Source of the DNA: Planctomycetota bacterium
GTDB lineage: Bacteria > Planctomycetota > UBA1135 > UBA2386
NCBI GenBank assembly: GCA_947455805.1
Contig: CANGSN010000046.1
Span: forward strand, 1-12,705
Direction of reading: 5' to 3'
DNA length: 12,705 nt
Shown here: positions 1 through 6,341 of the stretch, piece by piece
Layout: the number at the start of each line of letters is the position of its first letter
How positions within the stretch are numbered: the first letter of the stretch is position 1
Notes under the pieces: model-generated
Databases searched by the model: none
Seen by the model: the letters and a program-made list of their open reading frames with translations, nothing else
Told to the model about the DNA's origin: nothing
Translations under genes and position numbers: made by a program

Positions 1-7
1 AGTGCGC

Positions 8-64
8 AAAACCCCGGCGTTCCTGCCGGCGCGCGCGGCGGGGCCGCGTCCCGGCCCCGCGCGC
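8..64 (-). terminator. Tandem-hairpin intrinsic terminator
   Basis: On the minus strand, just past the stop codon at 68-70, there are two hairpins in series. The first pairs 52-59 with 39-46 (8 bp, 5-nt loop) and continues with five more pairs (60-64 with 33-37) after a one-base bulge. The second is a 5-bp stem, 25-29 with 14-18. A run of four U (A at 8-11 on the plus strand) follows a few bases later. It fits termination of the gene at 68-709. Confidence 0.6.
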
Positions 65-67
65 AGC

Positions 68-709
68 TCACTCGGCCAGGCGAGCGATCAGCGTGTTGAC
101 GTTCGTCGCCGAGCACGACTCGTCGTGGGCGGCCAGCGGCGCTTCGTCGAGCACTTCGTCGGTGCCGACCAGGATCACGTAGAACTCCTGACCGTACTGG
201 GCGCGGAACGACACGATCTTGCGCAGGATCGGCGCGTTCGGGTCCTCGATCGCCTCGATCACCACGCCCTTGCCCTCGCGGCCGCGGCCGCGCAGCACGA
301 TCATCGGGGCGTAGGCCGCGACCTTGCCGTCCTCGTAGCGGATCTCGTAGTGGCGCGGGCTGTGGCTGTGCACGACGCCGGCCATGCCGAGGCGGTTGCA
401 GAGGTCCTGTTCGAGCTTGCTCGACAGCAGGCGACCACCGCAGCGGCCGAAGCCGGCGCCGCCGCCGCCTTGCGCCATGAGTATGTCGTCGTCGTCGAGG
501 TTGGCGACCGCGCGGGGCACGAAGGCCGTCCGGCCGGGTGCCGGGCGGGTCGAGGTGGGGGCGGTCGGGGAGCTCGGCTTCTTGCTCTTCGCGTCGAGCT
601 TGCCGCCGCTGGACTTGCTGGCCTTCTTGGTGGTGTTGGTGGTGGTGGTGGGCTTGGCCTTGGTCGGCTTGCTCTTCTTCACGGACGGCTTCTGGGTCTT
701 CGCTGCCAT
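68..709 (-). CDS. Hypothetical protein: histone-like basic tail plus degenerate nuclease-like domain
   Basis: 213 aa, no recognised family. Residues 1-60 are rich in Lys, Thr, Ser and Pro with PKKxKPTKAKP-like repeats, similar to histone H1 C-terminal tails; this suggests nucleic-acid binding and disorder. An acidic LDDDD patch (71-75) and a Gly run (81-84) form a linker. Residues 95-213 read as helix (SSKLEQDLCNRL), strands (YEIRYEDGK, AAYAPMIVL, VVIEAIE), helix (ILRKIVSFRAQYG) and strand (FYVILVG), the order of a PD-(D/E)XK nuclease-like core. Where that fold has PD and ExK, this protein has PM (135-136) and EAI (152-154), so it may be inactive. The start at 709 was chosen because the frame upstream is an Arg-rich shadow and the basic tail begins there; no strong Shine-Dalgarno is visible. 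The coding call is firm, the fold is inference. Confidence 0.75.
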   Translation of the reverse strand: MAAKTQKPSVKKSKPTKAKPTTTTNTTKKASKSSGGKLDAKSKKPSSPTAPTSTRPAPGRTAFVPRAVANLDDDDILMAQGGGGAGFGRCGGRLLSSKLEQDLCNRLGMAGVVHSHSPRHYEIRYEDGKVAAYAPMIVLRGRGREGKGVVIEAIEDPNAPILRKIVSFRAQYGQEFYVILVGTDEVLDEAPLAAHDESCSATNVNTLIARLAE

Positions 710-824
710 GTTGATGGGGGTCAGGCCGCCCGGGCTCCCGATGCGCTGATGCGCAAAGAGCGCGAGCCGCAAAGTCGGGAACGTCGTGGACCGAGTGCGG
801 TCTGACCGGAGTTTTGGAGGGACC

Positions 825-852
825 ACCATAGCAGAATCCGCCGACCTCGGAA
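825..852 (-). promoter_or_regulatory. Candidate promoter for the 68-709 gene
   Basis: On the minus strand a TTCCGA box (847-852) and a TATGGT box (825-830) are 16 nt apart, in a locally AT-richer part of the 267-bp gap between divergent genes. This is 3/6 and 4/6 match to the sigma-70 consensus, so weak. The rest of the gap (710-976) shows no gene; it holds a tandem GATGCGC repeat (740-746 and 748-754). Confidence 0.25.
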
Positions 853-976
853 GCCCCGGACGAAGGCGGTGCAAGGCTCGCCGACGCGGCCGGCGGCATC
901 GGCTGCACGCGGCTCGCCGCGGCGCGCCGCGCGCGCGAGCTTTGCACTTGCCTGGGTCCAGGGTCACACTGCGCGC

Positions 977-1522
977 ATGCCGGAGCCGACCCACCTGCCG
1001 CCATCCCCTGCGCCCGGAGCGTCCCGGCCTGCGGGCGGCTTCCTGCTGTGGGTGTTCCTGGCGCTGGTTGCCACGGCCGTTGGCTTCGGTCTGCGCCAGA
1101 AGTACCCGACCCCGGACTACGCCGGGACGGTGCGGCTGCTGGCCGACGGCGACCTCGACCACGGGGAGCGGCAGCGCCAACTGGAGCGCTTGTTCGCTGG
1201 CGCTGCGGCGATGGAAGGTGCGGAACAGCGCTGGGTTGCGTTGCTGGCTGCGGTGGCGCTGCGCGATGCCGAGCGGGTCGCCAAGGCCGTTTCGGCCCTG
1301 GGTGGGCTGCCGCCGAAGCTGGTCCCGGTGGCTGCGGAGCGGGAGTTCCTGCACCTCGGCGACCCGATGCTCGGCAACGTCGCCGCCGCCCTGCTGGCCG
1401 AGGTCGAAGGCGACCGTGACCGCGCCGGCACCAAGTGGCGCCAGGTGGCGGTGCAGGCCCGCATGGTCGGCAACCCCATCGCCGCCGAGCTCGCTGCGGC
1501 CGCTGCGGAACGCCTGCGCTGA
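977..1522 (+). CDS. Small single-pass membrane protein, function unknown
   Basis: 181 aa. A Pro-rich N-terminus (1-20) is followed by one hydrophobic segment (about 22-38, FLLWVFLALVATAVGFGL), then a soluble Ala/Leu/Glu/Arg-rich helical region of about 140 residues. The stretch near 128-180 (AEVEGDRDRAGTKWRQVAV and following) resembles helix-turn-helix pairs of TPR-type repeats, but there is no clear repeat register. ATG 977 was chosen because the frame upstream is Arg/Ala-rich noise and the next ATG upstream (869) would place 36 unlikely residues first; there is no strong Shine-Dalgarno. It lies 83 bp before the PilT-like pair on the same strand, so a role in anchoring or assembling that motor is possible but only inferred from position. 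Confidence 0.65.
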   Translation: MPEPTHLPPSPAPGASRPAGGFLLWVFLALVATAVGFGLRQKYPTPDYAGTVRLLADGDLDHGERQRQLERLFAGAAAMEGAEQRWVALLAAVALRDAERVAKAVSALGGLPPKLVPVAAEREFLHLGDPMLGNVAAALLAEVEGDRDRAGTKWRQVAVQARMVGNPIAAELAAAAAERLR

Positions 1523-1548
1523 AGCGGGGCTCGCCGAGCGCGTTCGTC

Positions 1549-1576
1549 CTCAAGGCGAAGCACCGATGCGACCGAT
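1549..1576 (+). promoter_or_regulatory. Possible FliA-like promoter or operator before the first PilT-like gene
   Basis: CTCAAG at 1549-1554 is followed by CCGAT at 1572-1576. The same pair of boxes forms the flagellin promoter at 4159-4185, but here the gap is 17 nt instead of 15. The longer spacing makes it a weak candidate. If used, transcription would begin near 1583, about 22 nt before the ATG. Confidence 0.25.
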
Positions 1577-1605
1577 GCTTTGCCCTGCGGAGGCAAAGTC
1601 GGTGC
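1560..1605 (+). promoter_or_regulatory. Stem-loop carrying the ribosome binding site of the first PilT-like gene
   Basis: A 7-bp stem (CTTTGCC 1578-1584 with GGCAAAG 1592-1598) has a 7-nt loop. The Shine-Dalgarno GGAGG (1589-1593) lies partly in the loop and partly in the 3' arm. Below it, TCGGTGC (1599-1605) ends exactly at the ATG and can pair either with GCACCGA (1560-1566) or, through TCGGT, with ACCGA (1571-1575), because ACCGATGC is tandemly repeated (1562-1569, 1571-1578). This could control translation start, provided the transcript begins upstream of 1560. No known riboswitch class was recognised. Confidence 0.4.
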
Positions 1606-2898
1606 ATGGATGAAATCCGATTGGGCGCGATCCTGCTCGAGGGCGGGATCGTCGACGAAGCTGGGCTCGAACGCTGCCTGGCGATCCAGAATCTGACCGG
1701 CGGCGCCCGGCCGATCGGGCAGGTCCTGATCGAGCAGGGCCTGCTGACCGAGATTTCCCTGAAGCGGCTGCTGGCACTGCAGCGCGAGAAGGCGGAGCTG
1801 CAGCGGGCGATCGTCGCGGCGACCGATCTCGCGTCGACCTCGCTGCTGTCCGCAGCGCAGCAGAACGGTGCCACCGAGATCGTCGTCAGCGAGGGGCGCC
1901 CCGTGCGCATCCGCGTCGGTGCGACCTGGCGGCAGCTGACCGACGAGGCGCTGAGCGGCCCGGAGGTCTGGGACTTCGTGCGCGAGACGATGGGTGGCGA
2001 CGTGCTCGAGTCGCTCGCCGACCGCCAGTTCGTCGTGCGATCGTGGCAGTTCGAGAACCTCGGCCGCGGCACCGCGACGGCGTTCCGCCAGTTCGATGGT
2101 GTCGCCGTTCGGGTGACGTTCTCGGCCACCACGATCCCGGAACCCGACGCCATCGGCGTGCCGCCGGCGATCGTCGATGCCGTGCGCGCCGGCAAGGGCA
2201 TGGTGCTGTTGGTAGGCGAACGTGGCCTCGGCCGCGGCGAGCTGCTGTCGACGCTCGTGCAGCAGGTGGCCGCCGACACCAGCCAATACGTCGTCGTCGT
2301 CGACGACGAACCGCTGGCGCTGCCCACCGACGGCGCGTTCGTGCAGCGGCGCCGCTACGGCCTCGCCCCGAGCGAACGCGCCGAAGCACTGCGCAGTGTC
2401 GTCAACGAGGATCCTGACGTGCTGGTCGTCGGCGACGTCGGCAGCCCCGAGACGTTCGAGGTGGCGCTGCGCGCCGCCGAGGGCGGGCGCATGGTGATCG
2501 CCTACCTCGACGCGGCCAACGCCACCGCGGCGCTGGTGCGCATCCTGAACTTCTACTCCGTCCACGACCTGTCACGCGTGCGCTCGTCGCTGGCGGCGGT
2601 GCTACGCGCCGTGCTGGTGCGCCAGATGATCCCCGACGTCGGCCACGCCGGCACCGTCACCGCGACCGAACTGCTCGTCGTCGACGACGCCGTGCGCGAG
2701 GTCGTGCGCGGCGGCGAACTCGGCGACATCGGCCTGTTGCTGCGCGCGGAGAGTGGGCGGTCCGGCCACTCGCTCGATCGTTCGCTGCTCGAGCTGCTGA
2801 CGGCCGGCAAGGTGCGCATGGATGACGTCCTGGCGCGCGCCGAGGACAAGGCGTGGCTGCTGGAGCGGACCAAGGACCTGCAGACGACGGCGAGGTGA
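1606..2898 (+). CDS. PilT/GspE-family protein with degenerate ATPase motifs
   Basis: 430 aa. Residues 5-62 look like the N-terminal domain of GspE/PilB-type proteins (LGAILLEGGIVDEAGLERCL, then IGQVLIEQGLL). Residues about 75-420 follow the PilT layout: a PAS-like part, a RecA-like core and a C-terminal tail (SLDRSLLELLTAGKV). The ATPase motifs are eroded. Walker A is GERGLGRGE (204-212), with R210-G211 replacing the essential Lys-Ser/Thr. The Walker B/catalytic motif GE(M/I)RD is GDVGS (276-280). The His box HT is DA (302-303). It is probably not an active ATPase and may act as a structural or regulatory partner of the intact PilT encoded 4 nt downstream. ATG 1606 was chosen because GGAGG lies 12 nt upstream and the N-terminal domain starts here. 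Pilus retraction or type II secretion is inferred from family only. Confidence 0.85.
   Translation: MDEIRLGAILLEGGIVDEAGLERCLAIQNLTGGARPIGQVLIEQGLLTEISLKRLLALQREKAELQRAIVAATDLASTSLLSAAQQNGATEIVVSEGRPVRIRVGATWRQLTDEALSGPEVWDFVRETMGGDVLESLADRQFVVRSWQFENLGRGTATAFRQFDGVAVRVTFSATTIPEPDAIGVPPAIVDAVRAGKGMVLLVGERGLGRGELLSTLVQQVAADTSQYVVVVDDEPLALPTDGAFVQRRRYGLAPSERAEALRSVVNEDPDVLVVGDVGSPETFEVALRAAEGGRMVIAYLDAANATAALVRILNFYSVHDLSRVRSSLAAVLRAVLVRQMIPDVGHAGTVTATELLVVDDAVREVVRGGELGDIGLLLRAESGRSGHSLDRSLLELLTAGKVRMDDVLARAEDKAWLLERTKDLQTTAR
2892..2898 (+). promoter_or_regulatory. Shine-Dalgarno GAGGTGA deciding a GTG start
   Basis: GAGGTGA overlaps the stop codon of the upstream gene (TGA 2896-2898) and lies 4 nt before GTG 2903. 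It supports that start over an upstream one and suggests coupled translation of the two PilT-like proteins. Confidence 0.7.
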
Positions 2899-2902
2899 AC
2901 GC

Positions 2903-3982
2903 GTGGACACGAAACGACTCGAGAGCTTGTTGGCGGCGATGGCCCGCGTCGGCGCTTCCGCCTTGCACCTGGTGCCGGGTCGGTCGCCGACGCTGCGCGT
3001 GCAGCGGCGCTTCGTCTCCGGCGACGAGACGTCGGTGCAGGCCGCGGACGTCGACGAACTGCTGCGCGACATGCTGTTCGCGGACCATCGCGAGCAGCTG
3101 GCGGTGCGCGGTCACGTCGAAGTGCTCTACGTAGCACGCAGCGGCCGCCGCTACCGCGCGGCCGTGGCCGAGGCGTTCGGCCAGACGTCGCTGGCGCTGC
3201 GGCCGGTGCCCGAGGCGCCGCCGGAGCTGGCGACGCTCGAGTTGCCGGAGCAGGTCGCGTCGTTCGCGCGCTGCCGTTCGGGCCTGGTGCTGGTCGCCGG
3301 CTACTTCGGCGCCGGCAAGAGCACGACGATCGCAGCGATGGTCGAGACCATGGCGCAGGATCCCTCGCGCCAGATCACCACGATCGAGCCGTCGATCCAG
3401 TTCGTGCACCGCAGCACCGCAGCACTGCTGCACCAACGCGAGATCGGCACCCACGTCGCGACCGCGGCCGACGGCATCCGACAGGCGGTGGCCACCGGCG
3501 CCGACGTGGTCGTGCTCGGCGAGATCCGCGACCTCGAGACGGTCGAGGCGGCGCTGACGGCCGCCGAGTCGGGTTGCCTCGTCGTCGCCGGCGTCGAAGC
3601 CGGTTCGGTCGTCGGCGCGATCACCGAACTCGCGTCGCTGGCCTCGATCGAAGGCCGCCCGCGGCTGCGCACGCGCCTCGCGCGTGTGCTGCGCGGAGCG
3701 CTCGCGCAGAGCCTCCTGCACCGTTCGCACCGTTCGGGCCGAGTGCCCGTGGTCGAGGTGCTGGTCGGCAGCAGCGCCGTGCGCGCGGTGATTCGCAAGG
3801 GCAGCCTGCAGGACCTGCAGCCGATCATGCAGCGCTGCCGCAGCCTCGGCATGCAGACGGTCGACGTTTCGTTGCGTTCGTTGCTGGCGCGCCACCTGGT
3901 CACCCAGGAGGAGGCGCTGCTGCACGCGAACGACCGCGACGAAGTGCTCGCCCGCGTGCCGGGTCCGGCGGCGGTGCGCTGA
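2903..3982 (+). CDS. PilT-family ATPase (probable pilus retraction motor)
   Basis: 359 aa with a GTG start, 4 nt after the previous stop, so an operon with it. It follows the PilT plan and length: an N-terminal PAS-like domain (SALHLVPGRSP near 19-29 is the usual SDLHL..G..P), a RecA-like core and a C-terminal tail (MQTVDVSLRSLLARHLVTQEEAL). Walker A is intact (GYFGAGKST, 133-141), as is the Walker B region with the catalytic Glu (DVVVLGEIRD, 201-210; E207) and LETVEAALTAAESG. Two PilT signatures are altered: TIEDPIEF reads TIEPSIQF (no Asp), and LHT of the His box reads VEA (231-233). PilT forms a cytoplasmic hexamer that drives type IV pilus depolymerisation by ATP hydrolysis; here it may mix with the degenerate upstream paralogue. 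No other pilus gene lies in the window. Confidence 0.87.
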   Translation: MDTKRLESLLAAMARVGASALHLVPGRSPTLRVQRRFVSGDETSVQAADVDELLRDMLFADHREQLAVRGHVEVLYVARSGRRYRAAVAEAFGQTSLALRPVPEAPPELATLELPEQVASFARCRSGLVLVAGYFGAGKSTTIAAMVETMAQDPSRQITTIEPSIQFVHRSTAALLHQREIGTHVATAADGIRQAVATGADVVVLGEIRDLETVEAALTAAESGCLVVAGVEAGSVVGAITELASLASIEGRPRLRTRLARVLRGALAQSLLHRSHRSGRVPVVEVLVGSSAVRAVIRKGSLQDLQPIMQRCRSLGMQTVDVSLRSLLARHLVTQEEALLHANDRDEVLARVPGPAAVR

Positions 3983-4012
3983 TGCTCGTGCGAGCCCGAA
4001 CGTGCGCGCAGG

Positions 4013-4033
4013 CCCGATGCCAAGGGCATCGGG
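4013..4033 (+). terminator. Perfect GC-rich hairpin after the pilT-like gene
   Basis: CCCGATGCC (4013-4021) and GGCATCGGG (4025-4033) form a perfect 9-bp stem with a 3-nt AAG loop, 30 nt past the stop at 3982. No U-tract follows, so it may be a factor-dependent terminator, a 3'-end stabiliser, or a protein-binding palindrome. Its 5' arm and loop match the flagellin promoter region in inverted orientation. Confidence 0.45.
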
Positions 4034-4158
4034 AGCGTCCCGTAACGCGACCGGGCGAGCCGACGCAGATGTCGTGTTCGCGGGCGCTTGCGACGGTGGC
4101 CTCGATGGCGTCGGCGTCTCGTCGACACTTCGCGGCGGGGAAAAACGATGCCCGCGGC

Positions 4159-4185
4159 TCAAGCCCCTTGGCATCGGTCCGATCA
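4159..4185 (+). promoter_or_regulatory. FliA (sigma-28)-like promoter of the flagellin gene
   Basis: TCAAGCCC (4159-4166) and TCCGATCA (4178-4185) are separated by exactly 11 nt, the spacing of the enterobacterial sigma-28 consensus TAAAGTTT-N11-GCCGATAA. The -10 matches 6 of 8 and the -35 4 of 8. Transcription would start near 4192, giving a 5' leader of about 65 nt. The rest of the 3983-4256 gap holds no gene that I can support. Confidence 0.6.
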
Positions 4186-4245
4186 TGACGGTGTCGCAGC
4201 GCAGCAAAGGGCGTTGCGTCGAACGGCGAATCAGTCAGTGAGGCA

Positions 4246-4250
4246 AAGGA
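4246..4250 (+). promoter_or_regulatory. Shine-Dalgarno of the flagellin gene
   Basis: AAGGA lies 6 nt before the ATG at 4257 and continues as AAGGAAGAG. It is one of the clearest ribosome binding sites in the window, as expected for a highly expressed gene. Confidence 0.7.
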
Positions 4251-4256
4251 AGAGTC

Positions 4257-5087
4257 ATGGGTCTCAGAGTCAACACCAACATCGCGTCGATCAATGCGCA
4301 GCGGAACACCGCGCAGGTCACGACGCGTCTCGCGCGCAACTATCAGCGTCTGTCGACCGGTCTGCGCATCTCGACGGCTGCCGACGATGCGGCAGGTCTC
4401 GCGATCTCCGAGCGTCTTCGTTCGCAGGTGCGTTCGCTGGCGCAGGCCTCTCGCAACGCCAACGACGGCATCTCGCTGGTGCAGGTCGGTGAAGGTGCGT
4501 TGAACGAGGTCAGCAACATCCTGGTGCGCCTGCGCGAGCTGGCGATCCAGTCGGCGAACGGCTCGTCCTCGACCGCGGACAAGAACACGATCAAGGAAGA
4601 GTTCGACAGCCTGGTCAACGAGATCAACCGCATCGCGCAGTCGACCGAGTTCAACGGCATCAAGCTGCTGGACGGCTCGTCGAGCACGGTGACGTTCCAG
4701 GTCGGCATCAACACGTCGGCTGGCATCGACAGCCTGAACGTGACGCTGACGCCGGCGCTGACCACGACGCTGGGCCTGTCCTCGGTCGACGTCGGTTCGG
4801 GCGGCAGCACCACCTTCGCGATCGCGCAGATCGACTCGGCGATCAACCAGGTGTCGCAGCTGCGCGGCCGCTTCGGCTCGCTGCAGAACCGGTTGCAGTC
4901 GACGATCGCCAACCTCGGCGTCGCCGCCGAATCGCTGTCCGCTGCCGAGAGCCGCATCCGCGACGTCGACGTCGCCTACGAGACGGCCGAGCTGACGCGC
5001 AACAACATCTTGCAGCAGGCGTCGATCTCGATCTTGTCCCAGGCGAACTCGCAGCCGCAGGCGGCACTGCAGCTGCTGCAGGGCTGA
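4257..5087 (+). CDS. fliC: Flagellin (short, D0-D1 type)
   Basis: 276 aa; subunit of the flagellar filament, exported unprocessed by the flagellar type III apparatus. The N-terminal D0/D1 region is typical: LRVNTNIASINAQRN, then LSTGLRISTAADDAAGLAIS (33-51), LVQVGEGALNEVSNILVRLRELAIQSANG (74-102) and STEFNGIKLLDG (129-140). The C-terminal D1/D0 is also typical: LGVAAESLSAAESRIRDVDVAYETAELTRNNILQQASISILSQAN (220-264), ending QPQAALQLLQG. Only about 60 residues (141-200) lie between them, so there is no real D2/D3 domain, compared with about 500 aa for enterobacterial FliC. It has no Cys and no Trp. The gene is alone, with its own FliA-like promoter upstream and a strong terminator after it. 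No chaperone (fliS), cap (fliD) or other flagellar gene is in the window. The flagellin call is very secure; the symbol is by family. Confidence 0.97.
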   Translation: MGLRVNTNIASINAQRNTAQVTTRLARNYQRLSTGLRISTAADDAAGLAISERLRSQVRSLAQASRNANDGISLVQVGEGALNEVSNILVRLRELAIQSANGSSSTADKNTIKEEFDSLVNEINRIAQSTEFNGIKLLDGSSSTVTFQVGINTSAGIDSLNVTLTPALTTTLGLSSVDVGSGGSTTFAIAQIDSAINQVSQLRGRFGSLQNRLQSTIANLGVAAESLSAAESRIRDVDVAYETAELTRNNILQQASISILSQANSQPQAALQLLQG

Positions 5088-5187
5088 TCGAGGCGATCGC
5101 GCCGGCAGGCGCGTTCGCTCCGCGCGCCACGCGGCGCACGGGTGGCGACGCTTCGCACGCGCGCCGCACACGAGATTCCTTTGCCAT

Positions 5188-5239
5188 CGCGGGGAAAGCC
5201 CCGCGAACCCCGGCCAGGTCGCCCCTGGCCGGGTCTTTT
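5188..5239 (+). terminator. Intrinsic terminator after flagellin
   Basis: A perfect 10-bp stem (5209-5218 with 5224-5233, CCCGGCCAGG arm, 5-nt loop) is followed by TCTTTT (5234-5239). A 7-bp hairpin (CGCGGGG 5188-5194 with CCCCGCG 5199-5205) precedes it. The element lies between convergent genes. The minus-strand side lacks a clean U-tract, so it works mainly for the flagellin transcript. The remaining 5088-5187 shows nothing distinct. Confidence 0.85.
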
Positions 5240-5268
5240 CGTGTACCGGCCGCGGGCTGCGACCGCCG

Positions 5269-6327
5269 TCACTTCGCCGCAGCCGCGGCTTCCGCGATCG
5301 CGGACGACAGTTCGTCGCGGTTCAGGAAGAGTCGCGAGAACCGGCCGTCGGCGTCGAGCAGGAACGCGGTCGGTACGGCGGACACACCCCAGCAGCGGAA
5401 CCAGCTGATGGCGCTGTCGCGGTCGCGAAACACGCCCCACGAACCCGGCTTCGCCGCGTAGTCCGGCAACTCGTCGCCCGCGACCACGGCAACGAGGCGC
5501 GGGGCGCTGCCGGCCTCGCACTCCTGGAGTCGCTGCATCAGGTCGCGCCAGAAGGCCGGGCAGAAGCCGCAGTTCTCGGACGTGAAGCACACCAGGGTGC
5601 CAGCCTTCGCGGGGGCCGCGGCTCGGCGCCACCAGGCCGCATCGTCGTCCTGGGGGATCCAGGCGTCGCGGCCGAGGCGCGGGGGGCCGCTGCTCGCCAT
5701 GACGCCATGGCTCGTGAACGATCTGGCGACCTCTTCGTCGCCGTCGAGCAGGCCGTCCGCCTTGGCTTCGGCGAGCAACGTGCCGACTTCGTCCAGCAGG
5801 CTGCGTTCGCGCGCTTCGTCCACGAAGCGAGCGGCCTTCGTCCGCAACTTCGCGCGGTGGAAGCGAGCGAGGTTGCGCGTGTCGACGTCGGCTGCTGCGA
5901 CGAGGCGAGCCGCGTAGCGGTCGAGGTCGGCCAACTCAGCTTCCGCACCCTCGGCGGTTTCCTGATGGATGGGATCCAGGTTCAGCAGCAGCAGTCGTGC
6001 GTGTGCATGGTTCGCCATGCCGATTTCGATCGCCTCGGGCATGAATCGAGACCGCAGTGCCGCGGCGGTGTCCGGATCCGTCATCTCCTGGCTGATCCGC
6101 AGCGCCAGCGTGAATCGTCCCAATCGCGGCCCGGCGTCGACGCAGAGCTCGGCATCGGTCAGGATCTCCTGCACCAGGTCCTCAGCCTCGGTGTCCGACA
6201 GGCCATCCTGCTCGGCGGCCGTCAGCCGGTTCTGGATGCGCTGCCAGCCCAGGACGTCGCGTTCGCGATAGGTCCTGCAGCCAACGACGAGCGTCGCCAA
6301 GAGCGGGATCAGCAGCTGGCGCACCAT
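5269..6327 (-). CDS. Lipoprotein with C-terminal thioredoxin-like domain
   Basis: 352 aa. A short signal peptide ends in a lipobox (LVVGC, Cys17), so the mature protein should be lipid-anchored on the periplasmic face of a membrane. Residues 25-210 are helical, charged and unrecognised. Residues about 240-345 look like a TlpA/thioredoxin fold: TLVCFTSENCGFCPAFW with a CGFC redox pair (C253, C256), GVSAVPTAFLLDADGR with the usual cis-Pro (P319), then a closing strand and helix. Likely a thiol-disulfide oxidoreductase or a thioredoxin-fold protein of the cell envelope. ATG 6327 was chosen because it starts the signal peptide and GAGGGA lies about 10 nt upstream, overlapping the previous stop. 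It is 14 nt downstream of the secreted-protein gene, so the two are probably co-transcribed. The open frame runs on upstream of 6327, but only as a shadow of that neighbour. Confidence 0.85.
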   Translation of the reverse strand: MVRQLLIPLLATLVVGCRTYRERDVLGWQRIQNRLTAAEQDGLSDTEAEDLVQEILTDAELCVDAGPRLGRFTLALRISQEMTDPDTAAALRSRFMPEAIEIGMANHAHARLLLLNLDPIHQETAEGAEAELADLDRYAARLVAAADVDTRNLARFHRAKLRTKAARFVDEARERSLLDEVGTLLAEAKADGLLDGDEEVARSFTSHGVMASSGPPRLGRDAWIPQDDDAAWWRRAAAPAKAGTLVCFTSENCGFCPAFWRDLMQRLQECEAGSAPRLVAVVAGDELPDYAAKPGSWGVFRDRDSAISWFRCWGVSAVPTAFLLDADGRFSRLFLNRDELSSAIAEAAAAAK

Positions 6328-6341
6328 GGGACTCGCGTCCC

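Noticed and set aside
620..660. Low-complexity GGT/GGTGTT tract
   Set aside because: It is the reverse complement of Thr/Lys codons in the basic tail of the 68-709 protein.
1523..1605. A c-di-GMP-I (GEMM) or other known riboswitch before the first PilT-like gene
   Set aside because: A GCAAAG string is present, but the conserved core and the second helix of that class are not; the leader is too short.
2286..2310. GTC/GAC triplet run resembling a repeat or palindrome
   Set aside because: It encodes a Val/Asp stretch in a beta strand of the PilT-like protein; codon bias explains it.
1117..4207. Long minus-strand open frames opposite the two PilT-like genes
   Set aside because: They are rich in Arg, His, Asp and Gln with no family signature and mirror the codons of well-supported plus-strand genes; long antisense frames are expected at this GC content.
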